A model generated the notes under the pieces. It worked only from the letters and a program-made list of their open reading frames with translations, had not been told where the DNA came from and searched no databases. Position numbers and translations under genes: made by a program. Of a stretch of DNA of 64,000 nt, positions 1 through 8,935 are shown piece by piece. Numbering within the stretch: the first letter of the stretch is position 1; every line of letters starts with the position of its first letter. The DNA is from Micromonospora noduli (GTDB lineage Bacteria > Actinomycetota > Actinomycetes > Mycobacteriales > Micromonosporaceae), in assembly GCF_003264365.1 (NCBI RefSeq), contig NZ_PYAK01000001.1:1-64000 (forward strand), given 5' to 3'.

Positions 1-1
1 C

Positions 2-2467
2 GGCGACCCGGCGGCGGCGCTGCCGGAGCTGGCCCTCGCGCTCGGCATGTGGCGGGGGCCCGCCTTCGCCGGGCTGCCGCTGCCCCGGCTCCTCACCGGC
101 CGGGTCGCGCGGATCACCGAGCGGCGGCTGCTGACCGAGGAGGACCACGCCGCGGCGCGGCTCGCGCTCGGCGAGGCGGCCCAGGTGATCCCGCGGTTGC
201 GGGCGCTGCTCGACCGTCACCCACTGCGGCAACGGGCCTGGTCCCACCTCATGACCGGCCTCTACCAGATCGGCGACATCGCCGGGGCTCTGGCAGCGTT
301 TCAGCAGGCCAGGCGCGCGCTGGCCGAGGAGACCGGGATGGACCCCGGCCCCGAGCTGACCCGGTTGCACGACGACATCCTGCACCACCGCCTCGGCCAG
401 CAGGTCGCGACGACCGGGCCGGCGGACGACGCGTCGGCCGGCGCGGCACCGGGCCGTCCTCAGCAACTGCCACTGGCCCTGCCCGGTTTCGTCGGGCGCA
501 GCGCCGAACTCGACCTCCTCGACGCGACCCTCGGCGCCCGGCCCGAACGACCAGCCACAGTGGACATCGTCACCATCAGCGGCATGGCCGGCGTGGGCAA
601 GACAACGCTCGCGCTGCACTGGGCCCATCGGGCCGCCGACCGCTTTCCCGACGGCCAGTTGTACGTCAACCTCCGAGGCTACGACGACGCGGACGCGGTG
701 TCCCCCGCCGATGCCCTGGTCGACTTCCTCGATGCGCTCGGCGTACCGGTCGGCCGCATCCCCAGCAGCGTCGACGCTCGGGCCGGGCTGTACCGCAGCC
801 TGCTGGCCTCGCGTCGGATGCTCGTCGTCCTCGACAACTCGCGCGACGCCGACCAGGTACGACCGCTGCTGCCGGGCGTGGGCCAGTGCGCGGTCCTGGT
901 GACCAGCCGCGACCAGCTCAGCAGCCTCATCGTGGCCGAGGGCGCCCGACCGTTGACGCTTGAGGTGCTGACGGCCGCCGAGTCGACGAGGCTGCTCCGC
1001 AGCCGGCTGGGTGACGACCGGGTGGTCGCGGAAGCGGCGGCGACCAGCGAGGTGATCGAGTCGACCGGTCGCCTCCCGCTCGCCCTGTCCATCGTGGCGG
1101 CCCGGCTGACCGCCCGGCCCAGCTTCCCGATCGACGCCGTCGCGGCCCAACTACGCCCGTCCGAGTCCCGATTGGAGCAACTGGCCGACGGGGACGTCCG
1201 CCGGATCTTCTCCTGGTCGTATCGGGCGCTGAGCACCGAGGCGGCCCGCCTGCTGCGCCTGCTGGGCCTGCACCCGGGCCCCGACCTGACCGGAGACGCC
1301 GCCGCCGCGCTGCTCGGCCGCCCCCGGGCAGCCGTCACCCCGCTGCTGAAGGAGCTGACCCGGCTGCACCTGCTGACCGAGCACCTACCCGAGCGGTACG
1401 CCCTGCACGACCTGCTCCGGTCGTACGCGGCCGAACTGGCCCAGGCATCCGACCTGGCCGAGGAGCGACAGGCCGCCGCGCGCCGGATGTACGACCACTA
1501 CCTGCACAGCGCGCACCCCGGCGCCGTGTTGCTCCAGCCGACCTGGGCACCCATCGCGCTGGAACCACCGATGGCGGCGAACGTGCGCGTGCCGATGCCC
1601 GACCGAGTCGTCGCGGCGGCCTGGTTCCACGCCGAGCACCCCGTTCTGCTGCGGGTGCTGCGTCAGGCAGCGGAGACCGGCTTCGAGCGGTACGCCTGCC
1701 AGCTCGCCTGGGCCCTGGCCGCGTACCTCGCGCCTCGGGGCATGTTCCAGGAGCAGCTCGCGGCCCAGCAGGCGGCGCTCGCGGCGGCGCAGCGGATCGG
1801 CGACGTCCGGGCGCAGGCGCAGGCCAGCCGGATGCTCGCCCGCGCGCTCATGCGGCTCGGCGACCAGCACGCGGCCGAACACCACGTGCAGCGGGCGCTC
1901 GACCTGTACGAACAGCTTGAGGACCTGGACAGCCTGGCGCTGATCCTGCGCCAGTACACCGAGCACTGCACCCAGTACGGCCGACTGGACGAGGCGCTCA
2001 AGCACAGTGCCGAGGCGCTCCGGGTCTCGCAGCTCATCGGCAACCGGTACGCCGAGGCGCGCGCGCTGAACGTCAAGGGTTACCTGCACGCCCTGACCGG
2101 CGACTACCACCAGGCCGTCGTCGACTGCGCCGAGGCGCTGGCCCAACAGGAGGCGATCGACGATCGGGTCGGGCAGGCCGCGACGTTGGACAGTCTGGGC
2201 TTCGCGTACCACCGGCTCGGTGACCCGGCCAGGGCGGCGGCCTGTTACGAACAGTCCGTCCAACGCTTCCAGGAATCGGCCAACCGGTATCACGAAGGGC
2301 TGACCCTCGTCCGGCTCGGCGAGGCGCGCGAGGCGATGGCGGACCCTCCGGCCGCTGCCGAGGCCTGGCAGCGGGCCATCCGGATCTACGACGACCTGGG
2401 CGACCCCGCCGCCGACGTGGTGCGACAGCTGCTGGCACGCGTCGCGCCCGGCACTCCGGCTCGCTGA
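2..2467 (+). CDS. AfsR-like regulator (BTAD, NB-ARC, TPR), 5' end outside window
   Basis: The reading frame is open from the first bases of the window, and the residues before the first ATG (position 47) already match a bacterial transcriptional activation domain (ALALGMWRGPAFAGL), so the gene starts upstream and its N-terminal DNA-binding domain is missing here. The visible order is BTAD (about the first 130 residues), an NB-ARC ATPase with Walker A GMAGVGKTT, Walker B LVVLDN, a TSRDQL sensor motif and GRLPLAL, then a winged-helix stretch, then TPR-like helices at the C-terminus. AfsR/SARP-type STAND regulators activate secondary-metabolite genes in actinomycetes. It converges on the lanthipeptide exporter gene with a 22-bp gap, so a role in that cluster is possible but is inferred from position only. 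Confidence 0.9.
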   Translation, partial: GDPAAALPELALALGMWRGPAFAGLPLPRLLTGRVARITERRLLTEEDHAAARLALGEAAQVIPRLRALLDRHPLRQRAWSHLMTGLYQIGDIAGALAAFQQARRALAEETGMDPGPELTRLHDDILHHRLGQQVATTGPADDASAGAAPGRPQQLPLALPGFVGRSAELDLLDATLGARPERPATVDIVTISGMAGVGKTTLALHWAHRAADRFPDGQLYVNLRGYDDADAVSPADALVDFLDALGVPVGRIPSSVDARAGLYRSLLASRRMLVVLDNSRDADQVRPLLPGVGQCAVLVTSRDQLSSLIVAEGARPLTLEVLTAAESTRLLRSRLGDDRVVAEAAATSEVIESTGRLPLALSIVAARLTARPSFPIDAVAAQLRPSESRLEQLADGDVRRIFSWSYRALSTEAARLLRLLGLHPGPDLTGDAAAALLGRPRAAVTPLLKELTRLHLLTEHLPERYALHDLLRSYAAELAQASDLAEERQAAARRMYDHYLHSAHPGAVLLQPTWAPIALEPPMAANVRVPMPDRVVAAAWFHAEHPVLLRVLRQAAETGFERYACQLAWALAAYLAPRGMFQEQLAAQQAALAAAQRIGDVRAQAQASRMLARALMRLGDQHAAEHHVQRALDLYEQLEDLDSLALILRQYTEHCTQYGRLDEALKHSAEALRVSQLIGNRYAEARALNVKGYLHALTGDYHQAVVDCAEALAQQEAIDDRVGQAATLDSLGFAYHRLGDPARAAACYEQSVQRFQESANRYHEGLTLVRLGEAREAMADPPAAAEAWQRAIRIYDDLGDPAADVVRQLLARVAPGTPAR

Positions 2468-2489
2468 CCCGGCGCAGTGGGACCCCCGG

Positions 2490-4664
2490 CTACAGCGGCC
2501 GGGCCGTCTGGAGCTGGTCGCGGATCAGCGCCTCGTAGTAGCGCCCGTGCGCGATCAGCTCGTCGTGCGTGCCCTGCTCCACCAGGGACCCCTCCTCCAT
2601 CACACCGATCAGGTCCGCGTTGAGCACGGTGCTCAACCGGTGCGCGATGACGATCCTGGTGCACGACAGCGCCGAGAGGACCTCGTCCACCCGACGCTCG
2701 GTGACCACGTCCAGGTGGCTTGTCGCCTCGTCGAGCAGGAGCAGCGGCGGGTTGTGCACGAGGGCGCGGGCGAGGGCCAGCCGTTGCCGCTGGCCGCCGG
2801 AGAGCCCTCCGCCGCCCTCGGTGAGTCGGGTCTCGTACGCCATCGGCATCGCCATGATCTCGTCGTGGATCTGCGCACGCTCGGCGGCGAGGACGACCTC
2901 GTCGTAGGTCGCCGACGGATGCCCGAGGGAGATGTTGTCGCGGACGGATCCGGCGAACAGGGCGGGCTCCTGCGTGACCATGCCACACCAGCGGCGCAGC
3001 TCGCGGAAGTCGAGGTCCTGGAGCAGACGCCCGTCGAAGCGGACCTCGCCCTCACTGGGCACGTACAGCCCGATGATGGTCTTGGCGAGCGTCGTCTTGC
3101 CCGATCCGGTCCGCCCGACAAGCGCCACCTTCGCGCCGGGCGGGATGGTCAGGTCGACACCACGTACGGCCCAGGCGGCGTTGGCGCTGTAGCGCATGCC
3201 GACCCCGGTCAGCGTCACCTGCCCGGAGATGCGACCCGGTGGCTGGGACGTGGACCGGTCCTGCTCGGCGGCCTCGTCCATCACGTCCCGGATCCGCTCC
3301 AAATGGGTGCCGACCGTCTGTAGTTGACGGGCCGTGTTGACCAGACCCATCAACGGGGTGAGCACGGCCGCGGCGAGGGCGTTGAGCGCCAGCATGGTGC
3401 CCAGCGACATCGCGCCGGCGACGACCTGGTGCGCGCCGACCCACAGCAGGAGCAGCGGCGAGCCCATCCGGAACACCCCGAGCGTCGCCTCCAACCCGGT
3501 CTCCAGTTGACGGCGGTGCAGCGAGGCGAACTGCCGGGTCTGGAACAGCCCGGACCAGCGGCCGAGGACCTGCTGCTCGGCGCCCATCGCCTTCACCGTC
3601 TCGGCGCCGGCCAGCACCTCGACCGCGTAGTTCTGCTCCTCGGCCTGCGCGGCGATGTCCCGGTGCGTGCGTTCCCGCATGGCCCGGTACGTCGCCACGA
3701 TCGCGCCGAGTTGCAGCAGACCAAGGCCCAGCACCAGCCAGGCGTAGAGCGGTGTGAACGCCAGGAGCATGCCGATGTAGACGACGACGAAGAGCCCGTC
3801 GAGGACGAGCGACATCGTCTGGCTGGTGACCAGGTCGCGGATGACGGTGTTGCTGGACATCCGCATCAGCAGGTCGCCGCTGCTGCGCAGTTGGAAGTAG
3901 GAGTACGGCAGGGCGAGCAGGTGGTCGAAGAAGCGCCGCATCATGGTGTCGTCCATGCGCGCGTGCAACACGTTGAGAGCGGCACCTCGGGCGTAGGTGC
4001 CCACCCCCTGGGTGGCCAACAGCAGGAGCATGCCGAGGCCGAGGACGGTCAGGGCGTCGACCTGCCCCTTCCCGATCACCGTGTCGACCGCGAACTTGGT
4101 GATCAGTGCGGGCAGCAGCACCGCCAACTGGAGCAGCAGCGAGACGACCAGGACCAGGCCGAGCAGCGGACGGGAGAAGGTCAGCATGCTGCGGGCGAAC
4201 CGCAGCGAGGCCAGCCGTCCCGGGCTGGGGCGTCGCTCGAACTCCTCGCCCGGCGTGAGTTCGATGGCGATTCCGGTGAATCCCTCGCCGAACTCCTCGC
4301 GGCTCATCCGCCGCCGGCCCATCCCCGGGTCGACGACGACGGCGCCGCGTCGGTCCCACCGCTCCAGCACCAGATAGTGCCGGAAGTTCCAGTGCACGAT
4401 CGCCGGCAACCGCAGCTGCGGCAGTCCGTCGAGGTCGACGCTGACGCCTCGGGCCCGCATCCCCGTCCGGCGGGCGAGTTGGGTCATCTGCAACGCCGTG
4501 GCCCCGTCGCGGCCGATGCCCAACTGCTCCCGACACTCGGCGACGGAGGTCCACCGCCGGTAGGAGCTGAAGACCATGGCAAGGCACGCGGCACCGCATT
4601 CGGTGGCGCTCATCTGGAGCATGATCGGCACCCGGCGACGCGGTCGCAGCCAGCTCATCGTCAT
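2490..4664 (-). CDS. lanT: LanT: C39 peptidase-ABC exporter of lanthipeptides
   Basis: This 724-residue bifunctional transporter probably cuts the leader from the precursor peptides and exports the product. The N-terminal C39 peptidase shows Cys23 in SATECGAAC, His96 in FRHYLVL and Asp112 in VVDP, the expected Cys-His-Asp set. A six-helix membrane domain follows (about residues 160-430). The ATPase has Walker A GRTGSGKTT, signature LSGGQRQR and Walker B LLLLDEATSHLD. The start overlaps the stop of the upstream membrane-protein gene as ATGA, so translation is probably coupled. It is the last gene of the minus-strand lanthipeptide operon. The double-Gly leader end of the second precursor fits C39 cleavage. 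Confidence 0.95.
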   Translation of the reverse strand: MTMSWLRPRRRVPIMLQMSATECGAACLAMVFSSYRRWTSVAECREQLGIGRDGATALQMTQLARRTGMRARGVSVDLDGLPQLRLPAIVHWNFRHYLVLERWDRRGAVVVDPGMGRRRMSREEFGEGFTGIAIELTPGEEFERRPSPGRLASLRFARSMLTFSRPLLGLVLVVSLLLQLAVLLPALITKFAVDTVIGKGQVDALTVLGLGMLLLLATQGVGTYARGAALNVLHARMDDTMMRRFFDHLLALPYSYFQLRSSGDLLMRMSSNTVIRDLVTSQTMSLVLDGLFVVVYIGMLLAFTPLYAWLVLGLGLLQLGAIVATYRAMRERTHRDIAAQAEEQNYAVEVLAGAETVKAMGAEQQVLGRWSGLFQTRQFASLHRRQLETGLEATLGVFRMGSPLLLLWVGAHQVVAGAMSLGTMLALNALAAAVLTPLMGLVNTARQLQTVGTHLERIRDVMDEAAEQDRSTSQPPGRISGQVTLTGVGMRYSANAAWAVRGVDLTIPPGAKVALVGRTGSGKTTLAKTIIGLYVPSEGEVRFDGRLLQDLDFRELRRWCGMVTQEPALFAGSVRDNISLGHPSATYDEVVLAAERAQIHDEIMAMPMAYETRLTEGGGGLSGGQRQRLALARALVHNPPLLLLDEATSHLDVVTERRVDEVLSALSCTRIVIAHRLSTVLNADLIGVMEEGSLVEQGTHDELIAHGRYYEALIRDQLQTARPL

Positions 4665-5164
4665 CGGAGGACCCCCTCAACGCCCGGCACCAGCTCCAGC
4701 AGGGTGGGGTTGGCGACCACGAGACTGAGCCGACCGAAGCTCTCCTTCGCGTCTCCGGCGAGCCAGACGATGGTGATCGGCCGGGGCACCTCCGCCGGGA
4801 TGTTCCAGCGCCGATCGGCGGGGTCGTCGACGACCTCGGCCCGGACGACCCGCAGGGTCGCCCGGCCACCCTCCTGCACGAGGGTGACCTGCGTGCCGGG
4901 CGCCGGCTCCGGATTGAGGCGCCCGGCGAACATGGAGACCAGGTTCGGCCCGTCGGCACCGATCACGGCGCCGTCGGCCGTCCGCGGCACTCGCATGATC
5001 GCCGCGAAGCCCACGCCGATCAGCAGCAGCACGGCGAGCGCGACAAGCGGCCGTCGTGAGGACCGGATCGGGCTCCGCCCGGGACCGTCGTGCACGCCAC
5101 CGCGGTAGGTCGCCAACGCCTGCGGCCGGTACGGCCAGAGCTGCTGCTCAGCCACGCGGGTCAC
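4661..5164 (-). CDS. short HlyD-like membrane protein of the lanthipeptide cluster
   Basis: This 167-residue protein has a cytoplasmic N-terminus of about 38 residues, one membrane helix (PLVALAVLLLIGVGFAAIM) and an extracytoplasmic part of about 105 residues. The outer part resembles the beta-rich edges of HlyD-type adaptor proteins but lacks the long coiled coil and full lipoyl halves, so it is much shorter than a normal membrane-fusion protein (about 300-400 residues). It starts at GTG 5164 inside the end of the LanM gene (17-bp overlap) and overlaps lanT by 4 bp, so it is tightly bound to export. I infer a partner of the exporter. The HlyD assignment rests on context and weak similarity; an immunity role cannot be excluded. 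Confidence 0.6.
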   Translation of the reverse strand: MTRVAEQQLWPYRPQALATYRGGVHDGPGRSPIRSSRRPLVALAVLLLIGVGFAAIMRVPRTADGAVIGADGPNLVSMFAGRLNPEPAPGTQVTLVQEGGRATLRVVRAEVVDDPADRRWNIPAEVPRPITIVWLAGDAKESFGRLSLVVANPTLLELVPGVEGVLR

Positions 5165-8100
5165 CGCCCACCGCCTGGACCGGAGGCTCGACCAGCAGGA
5201 TCGACGGAACCCGCTCCGGCAAGGCCAGGCGCAGCAGGTTGTAGCCGATCCCGGCGATGCCGCTCATCAGGCCGGGAGTCTCCGCACCGAGCGGAACCCC
5301 GCACAGCCAGCCGTCCCGGTCGATGTAGTCCAGGATGCTGGCGGCCACCAGCTCGGCCTGCCGGGCGGCGTCCTCGTCGCCGCGGACCCGTGCGGCGGCC
5401 AGCAGGGCCTCGACGTTGCCGAGGTCGCCGTGGCAGATGCTGTGGTTGCCGGTGCCCGTGATGACCTCGCCGGTCAGGCCGAACCGCAGCATGCCGGTGC
5501 TGGCGTCGGAGAGGTCGCGGTCGAGCAGTTCGTGGTCGTCGACGTAGCCGGCCAGGTCGGCGCGGGCGAGCGCGATGCCGGGCCCGCCGTGGCACCAGGC
5601 GACCATTGAGTACCGCTCCGGCGTGGTGTCGCGCAGGTCGAGCCAGCACATGTGCTCCGGGTCGAAGGCCGAGCGTTCGTAGCGCATCGCTCCCTCGACC
5701 AGCGGCAGGTGGTCGCGGTTGCCGAGGGCCCGGTCCAGCCGGGCCAGGGCGACAGCGATGCCGGACCCACCGTGTGAGAAACCCGCCAGCGGCCGACTCG
5801 GGTTCACCGCGCCTGCCCAGCCGATCCCGTCGCCGGCCGGTTCGGCCTTGTCCTCCAGGATCCGGGCGAACGTGCGGGCCGCGTCGAGGACCGGCTCCGA
5901 CGGCCGTGCCGCGTGCAGCGCCAGCAGCGCGAGGATCGCTCCGGCCGCGCCGCTGATCACGTCGTACGCCTCGTCCTGCGGCGCGAGGTGCAGCAGGACG
6001 GGCACGATGCGTCCGGCGGCGTCCAACAGGTCGTCGCGTTGCCACAGGGCGCCGAGGTGACTCAACGCGTACAGCGGTCCGCCCAGCTCGTTGAAGGCGC
6101 CGACGGTGAAGTTCTCCAGGCTCTCCGTCGGCGTCTCGTCGAGCAGGTCGATCTGACGTACCAGCATGCCGGCGGCCACCTCGGCGGCGCCGCGGAAGCG
6201 CTGCTCGCCGCTGACCTCGCCCAGGTAGCCGAGGAACAACGCGATCCCGGACAACCCGCTGTAGAGGTCGATCCCGACCGGGCCCAGCTGCCAGATCCTG
6301 TCGGCCACCAGGGTGTGCCCGAGCCAGGCGATCGAGTCCTCGCCGGTGTCGGCCGACAGCAGCAGCCGGTCGCCGGCGGCGCACGCGGCGGCGACGAACC
6401 GGTCCACGTCGGCGGGAACGGTGGCGGCGGTGACCTGGTACTCCGACCACTGCCCCTGACTCTCCACGCCCATCGTCAGCGCCGCGAGCGAGCTGCGCAG
6501 GATCCAGGTCTGCTGGGCCAGGTGCGTTTCGGAGAGGGCGCCGATGCGCTGCCGCGAGCGCTCCAGACCGCTGGTGGGCAGCACCCCGGCCACCACCGAT
6601 CCGTCTCCGGCGATGAAGTCGTGCGAGGCGGGCGTCGTGCTGAAGAAGGGGATGTCGCCGCGGCTCAGCTGTGCCTGCTCGGCGGTGGCGATCCGGGCCT
6701 CGGCGCCGGGCCACTCCTCCTGCAACCAGAGGAAGCTGAAGAACCGCTCCCGGTCCAGCGCGTTGCGCAGCAGGTCGGGGTGGCGGCTCTCCTGCAACAG
6801 CTTGCCGTAGGTGCGGGTGGCGCGCAGGATCACGCGTACCTCGTCACCGGCGAACGCGGCCACCGGCCCGTCCGGTGCCAGCAGCTCCTCGCGGTGGCGG
6901 TGCAGCAGCCGGTAGGTCTGCTCGAACCCGGCCATGATGTCGGCGCTGAAGTCGAGGGTGTGGTGTGCCGCGTCGCTCAGGCTGGGGAGGTTCTGCCCGC
7001 CGCCCATCTCGATCCGTTTGCGGACCAGGCGCATCTCGTCGGTGCCAGACTCCTCCCAGGTGGCGACCGGGGTGGGCGTGAGCTGCCCGGCGGTGCCGGC
7101 CAGGCCGCTGAAGTCGACGCCGCCGACGCCGTCGTCGTCCTGGTAGATGATGGGCCGGGGCAGGAGCCCGACCTCCAGGACCGACTCCCGCATCGTCCGG
7201 AACGACTCCGCCGAGACGCCGATCTGCTGGTCCGTCTGCTCGCCCTGCGGGTGGAAGAGAGCTTCCAGGTCGACCAGCATCGGGTGCTCGCCGGCGGCGA
7301 TGATGTTCTCCAGGTGGAAGTCGACGGCCGCGAGGCTGTGCAGCAACGCCAGGTAGCTGCCCTGCCGGGTGTAGAAGCGGCGCAGCGCGTCGTGATCGGC
7401 GCAGGGCCCGGCGGTGACAAACTCCGACCAGCCGTAGTCACCGCGGTCGAGCACCCACATGGTGCGCAGCGACGGTTGCGCGCCGCGCGTGTTGAGCCAC
7501 TCCAGCAGTTGCTGGAAGTGCAGCTCGACCTGCAGTCCGCGGGGCTTGTAGACGGCGCGTGCGCCGTTGGCGAAGCGGACGAACCCGACCGAGCGGCCAC
7601 CGCGGTGGGAGTCACCGGCGCCGAACGACACCTCCGTCACGCTGCCCAGCTCCGCCGGGTCGCCCAGCCGGGCGGTCAGGGCGGTTGCATCCGCGGTGAG
7701 GCGCTGGACGAACTCGATCCGGGCGTCCACCCAGTTGTCGATGAGGATTGTCGCGTCCCGGGCCAGCACCGGGTACTCCATCAGGACGTCGAGCGTGTAC
7801 TTCGGGTCGCGCAGCCGCCGGGCGAAGTCCTGGAAGCGCTGCTGCGAGGTCTCCCCCTCCAACTGCCCCTGCAACCGCAGGACGTTGAGTTCCAGCACGA
7901 GCACCCGGCCGACGAGCAGGTTGATCGCCCCGTAGGGCGGCTCGCAGAGTTGGTCGGCGAGCAGGTCGGCGTCGAGGTGTGGTCCCGGCGTTTCGGCGCA
8001 GGCCGCGTGCACCGCCTCGCGTACCCGGCGAACGCCGTCGTCCACCAGCGGGCGCACCAGCTCGACGAACGCGGCGTGCGGGTGCGGCTCGTGGTGATGG

Positions 8101-8474
8101 TCGTGGTCGTGGTCGTGGTGGTCAGTGTCAGCGGTCTCGCCCGGCCGGTGGTCGCGCCAGGCGCGCTCGATGGTGCGCACGTAGTCCGGGATGTCGGCGA
8201 ACCTGCTGCGGACCGTCTCCGGCGTCTCGCCGAGCACAGTGGTCAGGGTGGGCTCGTCGAGGTCGAGGGCGTCGAGCCAGCTCTGGAACAGGTCCGTGTC
8301 ACCGGCGAAGACCGGTTCGTTCTTCCACCGATCGAGCCGGAGCCGCCCCCGGTCCTCGTCCACCGAGCCGGTCGGCGCCGCGCCGCCGAGCCTCTCCGGC
8401 AGGGAGTACGCCAGGTACCAGCAGGGGTTCGAAACGTCCACCGGGTCGTGGCCGGGCAGGTGCGACTGCGTCAT
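5148..8474 (-). CDS. lanM: LanM class II lanthipeptide synthetase (second of two)
   Basis: At 1108 residues it has the normal LanM length. The N-terminal dehydratase domain (DUF4135-like) carries the conserved VYKPR, a HLENIIA segment and DLEALFHP of the kinase-like fold that phosphorylates and eliminates Ser/Thr. The C-terminal LanC-like cyclase has the zinc ligands, Cys near 961 in AWCHGGPG and Cys-His near 1014-1015 in SICHGDLGN. It would dehydrate Ser/Thr of the precursor and close (methyl)lanthionine rings in the cytoplasm. It follows the two precursor genes after an intercistronic hairpin and overlaps the membrane-protein gene. A His-rich run (HDHDHDHHHE) sits near residue 125. Which of the two precursors it modifies is unknown. 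Confidence 0.95.
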   Translation of the reverse strand: MTQSHLPGHDPVDVSNPCWYLAYSLPERLGGAAPTGSVDEDRGRLRLDRWKNEPVFAGDTDLFQSWLDALDLDEPTLTTVLGETPETVRSRFADIPDYVRTIERAWRDHRPGETADTDHHDHDHDHHHEPHPHAAFVELVRPLVDDGVRRVREAVHAACAETPGPHLDADLLADQLCEPPYGAINLLVGRVLVLELNVLRLQGQLEGETSQQRFQDFARRLRDPKYTLDVLMEYPVLARDATILIDNWVDARIEFVQRLTADATALTARLGDPAELGSVTEVSFGAGDSHRGGRSVGFVRFANGARAVYKPRGLQVELHFQQLLEWLNTRGAQPSLRTMWVLDRGDYGWSEFVTAGPCADHDALRRFYTRQGSYLALLHSLAAVDFHLENIIAAGEHPMLVDLEALFHPQGEQTDQQIGVSAESFRTMRESVLEVGLLPRPIIYQDDDGVGGVDFSGLAGTAGQLTPTPVATWEESGTDEMRLVRKRIEMGGGQNLPSLSDAAHHTLDFSADIMAGFEQTYRLLHRHREELLAPDGPVAAFAGDEVRVILRATRTYGKLLQESRHPDLLRNALDRERFFSFLWLQEEWPGAEARIATAEQAQLSRGDIPFFSTTPASHDFIAGDGSVVAGVLPTSGLERSRQRIGALSETHLAQQTWILRSSLAALTMGVESQGQWSEYQVTAATVPADVDRFVAAACAAGDRLLLSADTGEDSIAWLGHTLVADRIWQLGPVGIDLYSGLSGIALFLGYLGEVSGEQRFRGAAEVAAGMLVRQIDLLDETPTESLENFTVGAFNELGGPLYALSHLGALWQRDDLLDAAGRIVPVLLHLAPQDEAYDVISGAAGAILALLALHAARPSEPVLDAARTFARILEDKAEPAGDGIGWAGAVNPSRPLAGFSHGGSGIAVALARLDRALGNRDHLPLVEGAMRYERSAFDPEHMCWLDLRDTTPERYSMVAWCHGGPGIALARADLAGYVDDHELLDRDLSDASTGMLRFGLTGEVITGTGNHSICHGDLGNVEALLAAARVRGDEDAARQAELVAASILDYIDRDGWLCGVPLGAETPGLMSGIAGIGYNLLRLALPERVPSILLVEPPVQAVGGDPRG

Positions 8475-8519
8475 CGGGGGTGCTCTCTCTCGCGCAGCGG
8501 TCGGGTCTCGCGGGGGGGA

Positions 8520-8552
8520 CGGTGCCCGGACACCTCAGGTGTCCGGGCACCG
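8520..8552 (-). terminator. strong hairpin between precursor gene and lanM
   Basis: A perfect 16-bp inverted repeat (CGGTGCCCGGACACCT and its complement) has a single central base. It starts 17 bases after the stop of the nearest precursor gene and ends 45 bases before the lanM start. There is no T-run, as is usual in high-GC actinobacteria. It could act as a partial terminator or RNA stabiliser that keeps precursor mRNA high relative to the modification and export genes; this is inference. Confidence 0.75.
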
Positions 8553-8569
8553 CCGGTGGAGCGGGTGGA

Positions 8570-8848
8570 TCAGGCGGTGCACAGACCGCAGGTCGACTGC
8601 GTCTGGCAGGTGCCACAGGTGGTTCCGCCGCACGTCGCGCCACAGGAACCGCACGGGGTCTCCCGGGCGGTGAAGCCGCCGCAGCAGCCGAGGGTCCACA
8701 GGCCCTCGGTGCGCGCGCCGGCGATGTGCGCGAGGACGTCGTCACCGAGTTCGACCACGCCGCAGGGGTGCTCCGGCAGCGCCGCCAACTGCTCGGCGGA
8801 AAGGCTCGCCCGGTACTCGGGGTCCTTCCAGGCTTGCACGATGTTCAT
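8570..8848 (-). CDS. lanA: lanthipeptide precursor, Cys-rich mersacidin-type
   Basis: This 92-residue precursor opens with the leader signature AWKDPEYRASLS of the mersacidin/lichenicidin family of type 2 lantibiotics and reaches a Gly-Ala leader end (DVLAHIAGA, residues 37-45). The predicted core, residues 46-92, holds nine Cys (55, 56, 66, 69, 73, 78, 81, 87, 90) and thirteen Ser/Thr, so up to nine rings are possible. Its C-terminal half is a dense Cys-Gly pattern. The leader itself also has a Cys (29). A good ribosome site (GAGGAGAG) precedes the ATG. No mersacidin lipid-II motif (CTxTxEC) is visible, so the final structure is not predictable from relatives. The exact cleavage site is inferred. 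Confidence 0.92.
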   Translation of the reverse strand: MNIVQAWKDPEYRASLSAEQLAALPEHPCGVVELGDDVLAHIAGARTEGLWTLGCCGGFTARETPCGSCGATCGGTTCGTCQTQSTCGLCTA

Positions 8849-8935
8849 TAATTGCTCTCCTCAGGGAGTTCGGGGTGGCCGGCGAGGAAACGCATCCGTG
8901 CGGGACGGTTCGGGTTCCCCGCCGAGGTGGATCGG

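Noticed and set aside
3324..5108. Open frame of 594 codons on the plus strand
   Set aside because: It is antisense to lanT and the membrane-protein gene; His/Gln/Asp-rich shadow without motifs.
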